Source: JAULUH01 sp032111745
GTDB taxonomy: Bacteria; Chloroflexota; Anaerolineae; JAAEKA01
Reading direction: 5' to 3'
Length of the DNA: 13,341 nucleotides
NCBI GenBank assembly: GCA_032111745.1
Contig: JAULUH010000085.1
Coordinates: forward strand, 1 to 13,341
Part shown: one piece after another, positions 1 to 5,554 of the stretch
Layout: each line of letters begins with the position of its first letter
How positions within the stretch are numbered: position 1 is the first letter of the stretch
Notes under the pieces: generated by a model
Seen by the model: only the letters and a program-made list of their open reading frames with translations
What the model was told of the DNA's origin: nothing
The model's database searches: none
Program-made: the position numbers and the translations under genes

Positions 1-66
1 CGCGGCCAGCTCAATCCGCCGCTTGAGCTCTTCATCGGCATAGACCTGGATTCTTGTATTGGGCAT
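1..66 (-). CDS. Ribbon-helix-helix (CopG/antitoxin-like) protein, N-terminal fragment
   Basis: Only the first 22 codons are in the window; the gene runs off the left edge. The start is ATG (reverse complement of 64-66) with a good Shine-Dalgarno GGAGGTGAGG just upstream. The peptide begins MPNTRIQVYADEELKRRIEL, with alternating residues that would form the DNA-binding beta strand (TRIQVYAD) followed by the start of a helix (EELKRRIEL). This is the usual N-terminus of ribbon-helix-helix antitoxins and CopG-type repressors. Such proteins normally bind palindromes in their own promoter, and one is present here (97-112). Whether a toxin gene follows cannot be seen. Confidence 0.65.
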   Translation of the reverse strand, partial: MPNTRIQVYADEELKRRIELAA

Positions 67-84
67 TGCCTCACCTCCGCAGAT

Positions 85-113
85 ATGATATCATTATGAC
101 ACTATAGTGTCAA
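85..113 (-). promoter_or_regulatory. Promoter of the ribbon-helix-helix gene
   Basis: On the minus strand a perfect -35 TTGACA (108-113) is followed after exactly 17 bp by TATCAT (85-90, five of six consensus bases). Transcription would start near 78, leaving a very short leader before the ATG at 66. Confidence 0.7.
97..112. promoter_or_regulatory. Perfect 16-bp palindrome, probable operator
   Basis: TGACACTATAGTGTCA is a perfect inverted repeat that overlaps the -35 box and most of the spacer of the minus-strand promoter. A second perfect palindrome, ATGATATCAT (85-94), covers the -10 box. Dyads overlapping promoter boxes are the normal binding sites of ribbon-helix-helix autoregulators, so the adjacent gene's product is the obvious candidate ligand (inference). 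Confidence 0.6.
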
Positions 114-152
114 GGTCACGTAGATCTAGTCGGGCGATCGCGTGTGGCTAGG

Positions 153-236
153 TCTACTGGGAAAATCGTGGAGGACCGGTTCGAAGCCGATTTCTACGGG
201 CTCATGCAGCAGCTTGGTGCGATTCCTACATCGTGA
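153..236 (+). pseudogene. 3' relic of a SnoaL-like ester cyclase gene
   Basis: Reading frame 153-236 ends with ..TGKIVEDRFEADFYGLMQ followed by QLGAIPTS and TGA. The pattern GKIVE..(x)..D..GLMQQLGAIP is the characteristic C-terminus of SnoaL-like polyketide cyclase/ester cyclase proteins. The frame is closed upstream by TAG at 105-107, with no start codon giving a full domain of about 130 residues, so only the last 25 or so residues remain. The rest was probably lost when the antitoxin-like gene and its promoter were joined here. Family recognition is from memory of the motif. Confidence 0.6.
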
Positions 237-263
237 GTAGAACATCGGCAACGCATTGCCGAA

Positions 264-312
264 CCACAAGGCAGACGAAGCCGGCATGTTCCGGCTCCGT
301 CTGCCTTGGTGG
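264..312. terminator. Large stem-loop, possible old terminator of the SnoaL relic
   Basis: The arms 264-284 and 291-312 pair over about 20 bp with one mismatch and one bulge around the loop CATGTT. A smaller hairpin (TCGGCA/TGCCGA, 245-262) lies just before it. No T tract follows, so intrinsic termination is uncertain. The position 27 nt after the relic stop codon suggests it once ended that transcript. Confidence 0.4.
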
Positions 313-513
313 GTGGCAAGCCGACCAGCAGACGCCGGCAGGCTACCAAATCCGCACCATACCCTCTGACGACACCCTCACAACACTTGCAACATGATTC
401 TGAGCTGGCTATTGGGCCGCAGTGAACTTCTGGCGAGCTAGCATAGTGGATTCCAGTGAACAGGTAAACCTGATACTCTTGAGATGACGGCGTTTGGGTC
501 ATGGCGTGGCCCC
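313..513. other. Intergenic stretch without a recognised gene
   Basis: Open frames here are overlapping shadows with no ribosome binding site and no recognisable domain. Apart from the hairpins before 312 and the AT-rich box just before the A2M gene, nothing specific was seen. Confidence 0.5.
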
Positions 514-548
514 TATATAGGAACCTCAAGCGGCAAATGAGAGGAGGT
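514..548 (+). promoter_or_regulatory. Possible -10 box and strong RBS of the A2M gene
   Basis: TATATA at 514-519 is the only AT-rich box close to the gene and would place the transcription start about 25 nt before the ATG. No convincing -35 is visible at 16-18 bp, so the promoter call is weak. The Shine-Dalgarno GAGGAGGT (541-548) is strong, well spaced, and fixes the ATG at 553 as the start. Confidence 0.4.
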
Positions 549-552
549 TCGC

Positions 553-3500
553 ATGAACGACACCTTCGCGCGGCGGCCTGTATTGGTCGTCGCGGTCTTC
601 TTGCTCCTGCTCCTGTTGGTGGCAGCCGCCCTGCTGGCCTACAGCACCTGGCGGGCACAACAGATCACCGGCCAACAAACTGTGCTGGTGGCGCCTGACC
701 AGCTGGTGCCAGGCGAGCAGGCCGCCATGCGGGCCGTGGTGCAGGATCTCGACACCGGCGAGCCCCTCCCGGGCGCAGCGGTGGAGGTCAGCCTGCGCGG
801 GCCAGGGGAGACCAGGGGCGGCGAGGTCTATCGCGGCCGCACCGATGCGCTGGGCTCGGCTGACATCCGCTTCGTGGTGCCTGCAGACCTGGCCGGCCAG
901 CAACAGCTGGTGGTCAACACCCGCTCTGCAGTGGGCTCCGACGAGCTGAGCAAGCCGGTGCAGGTCCAGCGCCTCTACAAACTCCTCCTCACCACCGATA
1001 AGCCCCTCTACCAGCCCGGCCAGGCCATCCATATCCGGGCCCTGGCCCTTAGCGCAGGCGACCTGCAGGCCGCGGATGGCCTGCCGCTGGAGTTCGTGGT
1101 GCAGGACCCCAAGGGCAACAAGGTGTTCCGGGAGGAGGTGACTACATCCCCCTTCGGGATCGCCAGCGCGGACTTTCAGTTAGCTAATGAGGTCAACACC
1201 GGCGACTACAAGGTCCTGGCCCGGATCGGCAGCGCGGCCACGGAGCAGGCGGGCGCCGGGGCCGAGTCCGAGAAGACGGTGATGGTCAAGCCGTACGTGC
1301 TGCCGAAGTTCCAGGTCAACCTGCAGACCGACCGGCCCTGGTACCTGCCTGGCCAAAAGGTGCAGGGCACGCTGCAGGCCAGCTATTTCTTCGGCAAGCC
1401 GGTGAGCAAGGGCCAGGTGACCATCACCGGCTCCGTCTATGAGGTCGAGCGACAGCAGGTGCTTGAGCTAACGGGCGTTACCGATGCCGAGGGCCGCTTT
1501 CCCTTCGAGTTCGACCTGCCTGAGTACTTCGTCAGCGGCGCGCCTGAGGTGGGGCAAGCGGCCTTCGGGCTGGAGGCCACGGTGATCGACCAGGCCAACC
1601 AGGCCGAGCAGGTGGCCCAGGCCCTGGTGGTGGCGCAGGAGCCCCTGCTGATCGACGTGGTAGCCGAGAGCGGCGCGCTCAAGCCGGGGGTGGAGAACGT
1701 GGTCTACATCCTCACCAGCTATCCCAACGGCGCGCCGGCCCAAACCGAGGTCGATATAGCTGGGGATGGGGTGCAGCAGTCCCTCACCACCGGCAGCGCA
1801 GGTCTGGCCGAGCTGCGTTTCACGCCGCCGGCCTCCCCTGGTCCCCTCACGCTCACCATCGCAGCGCGCGACGCCCAGGGCAACGAGGCCAGCAAGGTGG
1901 CCGGCCTGGAGGCGGAGGCCGCGGCCGAGACCGTGCTGCTGCGGCCCGAGCGGGCGGCCATCCGGGTAGGCGACACGCTGCATGTGGACATGTTGAGCTC
2001 CGCCCCGCAGGGCACGGCGTATCTCGACATCGTGCGCGCCGGGCAGACCCTGAGCACCCGGGCCCTGGAGATACGCGACGGCCGGGCTGCGGCGGATATC
2101 GACCTGGACGAGACCCTCTACGGCACCCTGGAGCTGCACGCCTATAAGGTGTTGCGGGATGCCAGCCTGGTGGCCGACACCCGACTGGTGGTGGTGGATC
2201 GGGCCGACGACATCGACATCGCCCTGGAGATGGACCAAGACACCTACCGGCCCGGAGACCCGGCCACCATCAGCTTCCAGACCACCAAGGATGGCCAGCC
2301 ATTGCCCGCCGCGCTGGGCCTCAGCATCGTCGACGAGTCGGTCTTTGCGCTGCAGGAGCAAGAAGCCGGCCTGGCCCGTCTCTACTTCCTGCTACAGGCG
2401 GAAATCCTCGAGTCCAAACACCAGATCAAGGGCTTCTCGCCCGCCTGGCTGCTGGCGCCGCTGTCCGGCGAGGCCGGCGAGCTTCAGGCCAGCCGCGACG
2501 CCGCGGCCCGCGCCGCGCTGGCCGCCAATCCGGCGCCAGAGCTCAGCGGGCTCAGCCTACCGCGCTGGGAGAAGGACGCGGCCATCCGGCAGGAGCAGGG
2601 TGCCGTCTTTGAGCCGGCGCTGGCCGTCCTGGGTGGGGTGGCCGCGGCGCTGGGCCTGGCGGGCCTGATCCTCAGCCTGGTGGTGCTCGTCCGGCGGCGG
2701 CAGCTGGGGCAGGCAGCGTTGTGGGCCCTGGCCGGGCTCGCGGTGCTGGTGCTGGGCTCCATCCTGCTCTATTTCCTGATCCGGATCAGCGGCGACCAGA
2801 TCATCCTGGTGCTCTTTCTCGCCGCCGCGCTGCTGTCGCTGGTGATCGGCCTGCTGGGCCTGGCTGTCTACGCCTGGCAGCGGGGCGACCGGCCGCTGCA
2901 GGTGCTGGAGCTCCTGGGGCTGGCCTTCCTGCTGTTGCTGCCGATGCTGGCCCTGGTCCTCAGCCGGACCAGCACTTACCTGACCGGCGACATCCCCCTG
3001 GCCGTGTTCGGCGTGCTGCTGGGCGGCGCAGCCCTCCTGCTGGCCATCTACGTGAGGGGCGCGGGCTTCGCCGCCGCCGGCCAGCCGGCACCGGCAGCGT
3101 TGGGCTTCCTGGCTGCCCTGGGCCTGCCCCTGCTCCTGGTCGCAGGCAGCGCCGGGGTGGTGGTGGGCGGCATGGCGGCACCTGCCGCGCCAGGGGCTTT
3201 TCGGACGGCCGGCGTTGCCGAGGAGGCTGCCGGCTTCGAGCGGGCCGTAGAGGTGTCGCAGGAGGTCGAGGCTCCGGCTGTGGCGCCAAAGCCGGGCCAG
3301 GAGCCCCCTCGCCTGCGCCAGTTCTTCCCCGAGACCCTCTACTGGAACCCCCAGGTCATCACCGACGACGCGGGCCAGGCCACGGTGCAGCTAGACACGG
3401 TGGCGGACCCCATCACCACCTGGCGCATGAGCGTGCTGGCCTCCAGCCAGCAGGGGGAGCTGGGCAGCACGACGGCCGGCCTGCGGGTGTTCCAGGACTT

Positions 3501-3975
3501 CTTCGTGGACCTGGACCTGCCCCTCTATCTGACCCAGAACGACGAGGTATCCGTGCCGGTGGCCGTCTTCAACTACCTGCCCCAGGCCCAGCAGGTGCGG
3601 CTGGTGGTGGAGCCTCAGGAGTGGTTCGAGTTGCTGGACGAGCCGGAGAAAGTGCTGACCATCCAGGCCAATGACGTGGACGTGGTCTACTTCCGCATCC
3701 GGGCCGCCCGGTTCGGCCGCCAGCCCTTCCAGGTCACGGCCTGGGGTGAGACCATGTCCGACGCCATCGTCAAGAAGGTGGAGGTGCTGCCCGACGGCAA
3801 GCGCTTCCGGGAGGTGGTGTCCGGCCGGCTGGAAGAGGGGGAGACGGCGCTCTCTCTGCCGGTGCCCGCGGCCACCATCCCCGGCACCGCCAGGGTCTAC
3901 GTCAAGATCTACCCGGGCGTGGTCAGCCAGGTGGTGGAGGGCCTGCAGGGCATGCTGCGCATGCCCTTTGGCTGA
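553..3975 (+). CDS. A2M portion made if UGA terminates (MG domains, membrane helices, A2M domain)
   Basis: This is the first 1140 codons of the A2M gene, the product expected if UGA 3973-3975 acts as a stop. It would hold the N-terminal anchor, the macroglobulin-like beta-sandwich domains, the six-helix membrane insertion and the A2M (PF00207-type) domain, ending at MPFG immediately before the thioester position. Without the thioester domain it could not capture proteases covalently. Conventional gene callers would report this piece as a separate gene. If UGA is decoded inefficiently, as is usual for selenocysteine, some of this short form would be made even in a functional system (inference). 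Confidence 0.6.
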   Translation: MNDTFARRPVLVVAVFLLLLLLVAAALLAYSTWRAQQITGQQTVLVAPDQLVPGEQAAMRAVVQDLDTGEPLPGAAVEVSLRGPGETRGGEVYRGRTDALGSADIRFVVPADLAGQQQLVVNTRSAVGSDELSKPVQVQRLYKLLLTTDKPLYQPGQAIHIRALALSAGDLQAADGLPLEFVVQDPKGNKVFREEVTTSPFGIASADFQLANEVNTGDYKVLARIGSAATEQAGAGAESEKTVMVKPYVLPKFQVNLQTDRPWYLPGQKVQGTLQASYFFGKPVSKGQVTITGSVYEVERQQVLELTGVTDAEGRFPFEFDLPEYFVSGAPEVGQAAFGLEATVIDQANQAEQVAQALVVAQEPLLIDVVAESGALKPGVENVVYILTSYPNGAPAQTEVDIAGDGVQQSLTTGSAGLAELRFTPPASPGPLTLTIAARDAQGNEASKVAGLEAEAAAETVLLRPERAAIRVGDTLHVDMLSSAPQGTAYLDIVRAGQTLSTRALEIRDGRAAADIDLDETLYGTLELHAYKVLRDASLVADTRLVVVDRADDIDIALEMDQDTYRPGDPATISFQTTKDGQPLPAALGLSIVDESVFALQEQEAGLARLYFLLQAEILESKHQIKGFSPAWLLAPLSGEAGELQASRDAAARAALAANPAPELSGLSLPRWEKDAAIRQEQGAVFEPALAVLGGVAAALGLAGLILSLVVLVRRRQLGQAALWALAGLAVLVLGSILLYFLIRISGDQIILVLFLAAALLSLVIGLLGLAVYAWQRGDRPLQVLELLGLAFLLLLPMLALVLSRTSTYLTGDIPLAVFGVLLGGAALLLAIYVRGAGFAAAGQPAPAALGFLAALGLPLLLVAGSAGVVVGGMAAPAAPGAFRTAGVAEEAAGFERAVEVSQEVEAPAVAPKPGQEPPRLRQFFPETLYWNPQVITDDAGQATVQLDTVADPITTWRMSVLASSQQGELGSTTAGLRVFQDFFVDLDLPLYLTQNDEVSVPVAVFNYLPQAQQVRLVVEPQEWFELLDEPEKVLTIQANDVDVVYFRIRAARFGRQPFQVTAWGETMSDAIVKKVEVLPDGKRFREVVSGRLEEGETALSLPVPAATIPGTARVYVKIYPGVVSQVVEGLQGMLRMPFG

Positions 3976-5424
3976 TTTGAGCAGAGTACGTCGGTGACGT
4001 ACCCGAATGTGCTGGTCCTGGACTATCTGCAGAGCACCGGACAGGTGACTCCCGAGATTCAGCTGGAGGCCGAGCAGTACATCGCCCAGGGCTACCAGCG
4101 GCTATTGACCTTCGAGGTGGCAGGCGACGGCTTCAGCCTGTTCGGCGAGGCGCCGGCCCAGCCCATGCTGACCGCCTACGGCCTCATGGAGTTCAGCGAC
4201 ATGAGCCGGGTCTACTACGTCGATCCGGCCCTGATCGAGCGTACGGCCCAGTGGCTGATGGGCCGGCAGCAGGGCGACGGCAGCTGGCTGCCCGAGGGGA
4301 TGACCATCGAGAGCGGGCTGGAGAGCGTCATGACCTCACCCCTGCCAGTCACGGCCTACACCGTCTGGGCCCTGGCCGACGCCGGCTTCGCCGGCAGCGA
4401 GGCGGTGAGCCGGGGCCTGGACTACCTGCGCTCCCACCAGGCCGGGACCGAGGAGCCGTATGTGCTGGCGCTCCTGGCCAACGCCTATGCGGCCACCAAT
4501 CCCGACGGCGCCGACGCCCAGGCCATCCTGGAGCAGCTGGACGCGCTGAAGGTGGTGGATGGCGACCACGTGTACTGGCAGAGCGGCGTGGAGACCTGGA
4601 TGGGGGGCGGCGGGGACGTGGCCAACCTGGAGGCCACGGCGTTGGCCGCCTATGCCATGCTACGGGCCGGCGCCTATCCCCAGACGGTGGAGGGTGCCCT
4701 GAACTACATCGTGGCCCACGCCGACAGCTTCGGCGCCTGGGAGACCACCCAGGCCACCATCCTCAGCCTCAAGGCCCTGGTGCTGAATGCCATCCAGGGC
4801 GCCGGCGGTGGCCGGGAGGCCGTGGTGTGGGTCAGCCTCAATGGCGAGGAGACGGAGCCCATCGAGATAGGCGACGCCAACGCAGATGTCGTACACCTGG
4901 TCACCTTCACCGACAAGGCTACCATCGGCAACAACACCCTGCGCCTGCAGGTCGAGGGGGAACGTCCTCTCATGTTCCAGGCCGTGACCGAGTATTACCT
5001 GCCCTGGTCTGAAATCCCTGACGTTCTGGAGACCGGCGTGGACGCCATGCGCATCGACGTGAGCTATGACCGCACCGAGCTGGCAGTGAACGACGTGGTG
5101 ACCGCCCAGGCCCGTGTGGAGCTGCTGGCGTCTGGGGTAGCGCGCATGGCCCTGGTAGACCTGGGTGTGCCCCCCGGCTTCACGGTGCAGGCCGAGGACC
5201 TGGAGGCGCTGGTGGAGCGGGGCGTGATCAGTCGCTACGAACTGCCCGGCCGGCAGGTGCTGATCTACCTGGAGGATTTCCCCTCGGGGCAGCCGCTGGA
5301 GATCAGTTACCGGCTGCGGGCCAGGTATCCGCTGCGGGTGCGTACACCGGCCAGCCAGGCGTATGATTACTACACGCCGGGCACGGCCGGTGAGGTCCCG
5401 CCGGCGGAGTTGGTGGTGAAGTAG
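553..5424 (+). CDS. Membrane alpha-2-macroglobulin with in-frame UGA at the thioester Cys (candidate selenoprotein)
   Basis: The reading frame is continuous from ATG 553 to TAG 5422 (1623 residues) except for one TGA at 3973-3975, codon 1141. Bacterial A2Ms are envelope anti-protease traps: cleavage of a bait region exposes a Cys-Gln thioester that covalently captures the attacker. Seen here: an N-terminal membrane anchor (about 10-30), MG2-like segment YKLLLTTDKPLYQPG (from about 140), MG3-like PYVLPKFQVNLQTD (about 245), MG6-like LGLSIVDESVFAL (about 585), six hydrophobic helices (about 690-876), the A2M domain FFPETLYWNP (about 924), MPFG-UGA-FEQ (1137-1144), an alpha-toroid thioester domain and a C-terminal receptor-binding-like domain. 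The UGA replaces precisely the thioester Cys and is followed by a SECIS-like hairpin. Alternatives are a TGC/TGT-to-TGA nonsense mutation or a sequencing error. Protein identity is firm; readthrough is inference. Confidence 0.85.
3973..3975 (+). other. In-frame UGA at the thioester cysteine codon (candidate Sec)
   Basis: The codons read ATG CCC TTT GGC TGA TTT GAG CAG, that is M-P-F-G-[UGA]-F-E-Q. In the family this position is an almost invariant Cys in GCxEQ, which forms the internal thioester with the Gln three residues later. Cys is the residue that selenocysteine normally replaces, and TGA is one base from TGC or TGT. Other genes in the window use TGA as a stop, so it is not a globally reassigned sense codon. 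Confidence 0.6.
3976..5424 (+). CDS. A2M C-terminal portion (thioester domain and receptor-binding domain), read through UGA
   Basis: The segment continues the upstream frame with FEQSTSVTYPNVLVLDYL, the standard sequence after the Cys in bacterial A2Ms, then helix-rich repeats (PALIERTAQWLMGRQQGDGSW, LPVTAYTVWALADAGF, LEATALAAYAMLRAG, WETTQATILSLKALV) of the thioester-domain toroid. A beta-rich tail (from about 1500 of the full protein, GVDAMRIDVSYDRTEL onward) resembles the A2M receptor-binding domain. There is no further frameshift or stop, so the sequence shows no decay downstream of the UGA. A gene caller may start it at GTG 3994, but that codon lies inside the hairpin loop, has no credible ribosome binding site, and would drop the conserved FEQ. 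Confidence 0.7.
   Translation, partial: FEQSTSVTYPNVLVLDYLQSTGQVTPEIQLEAEQYIAQGYQRLLTFEVAGDGFSLFGEAPAQPMLTAYGLMEFSDMSRVYYVDPALIERTAQWLMGRQQGDGSWLPEGMTIESGLESVMTSPLPVTAYTVWALADAGFAGSEAVSRGLDYLRSHQAGTEEPYVLALLANAYAATNPDGADAQAILEQLDALKVVDGDHVYWQSGVETWMGGGGDVANLEATALAAYAMLRAGAYPQTVEGALNYIVAHADSFGAWETTQATILSLKALVLNAIQGAGGGREAVVWVSLNGEETEPIEIGDANADVVHLVTFTDKATIGNNTLRLQVEGERPLMFQAVTEYYLPWSEIPDVLETGVDAMRIDVSYDRTELAVNDVVTAQARVELLASGVARMALVDLGVPPGFTVQAEDLEALVERGVISRYELPGRQVLIYLEDFPSGQPLEISYRLRARYPLRVRTPASQAYDYYTPGTAGEVPPAELVVK
3986..4002 (+). promoter_or_regulatory. Bacterial SECIS-like hairpin downstream of UGA
   Basis: GTACGTC (3986-3992), loop GGT (3993-3995) and GACGTAC (3996-4002) form a perfect 7-bp stem with a three-nucleotide loop. 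The loop begins 17 nt after the UGA. The published bacterial SECIS pattern calls for an apical loop 16-37 nt after the UGA, a stem of at least 4 bp, and a G among the first two loop bases; the E. coli fdhF element also exposes GGU in its loop for SelB. All are met. No bulged U of the E. coli type is seen. It lies within codons S-T-S-V-T-Y of a conserved region, so chance pairing is possible. Confidence 0.5.
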
Positions 5425-5539
5425 GGGCGAGATCTTCTCGCCCGTAGGATGGGGGTGTTTGGAACACGATCGCACGAAGCGCCGCGACGAGCTCGAAGCG
5501 CGATGGGCGCGAAGGGGGCGGGCACAGAGGCCCGCCCTA
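5421..5539. repeat. REP/MITE-like palindromic element between convergent genes
   Basis: The stretch opens with GTAGGGGCGAG and closes with GGCCCGCCCTAC, so its ends are imperfect inverted repeats (GTAGGGgCG against GTAGGGcGG). Each end folds by itself: the 5425-5443 hairpin and a second one, GGGCGGGC (5516-5523), loop ACAGAG, GCCCGCCC (5530-5537). This resembles short palindromic elements scattered through many GC-rich genomes. Repetition elsewhere cannot be shown from one window. Confidence 0.35.
5425..5443. terminator. Hairpin directly after the A2M stop codon
   Basis: GGGCGAGA (5425-5432) and TCTCGCCC (5436-5443) form a perfect 8-bp stem with a TCT loop, starting on the base after the TAG. 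No long T tract follows. It probably serves the convergent A2M and lanthipeptide transcripts. Confidence 0.45.
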
Positions 5540-5554
5540 CGATGCGGCCGTGGA

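Noticed and set aside
194..658. Minus-strand frame overlapping the A2M start
   Set aside because: No ribosome binding site or recognisable domain, and it overlaps a well-supported gene start; treated as a shadow.
1468..2361. Long minus-strand frame inside the A2M gene
   Set aside because: Typical antisense shadow of GC-rich coding DNA; His/Gly/Gln-rich translation without motifs.
3994..5424. Independent gene starting at GTG 3994
   Set aside because: The start lies in the loop of the SECIS-like hairpin, has no credible ribosome binding site, omits the conserved FEQ just upstream, and the frame is continuous with the A2M gene.
553..5424. Genome-wide reassignment of UGA as a sense codon
   Set aside because: Only one TGA occurs in over 1600 codons of this gene, and TGA ends both the HlyD-like stub and the SnoaL relic.
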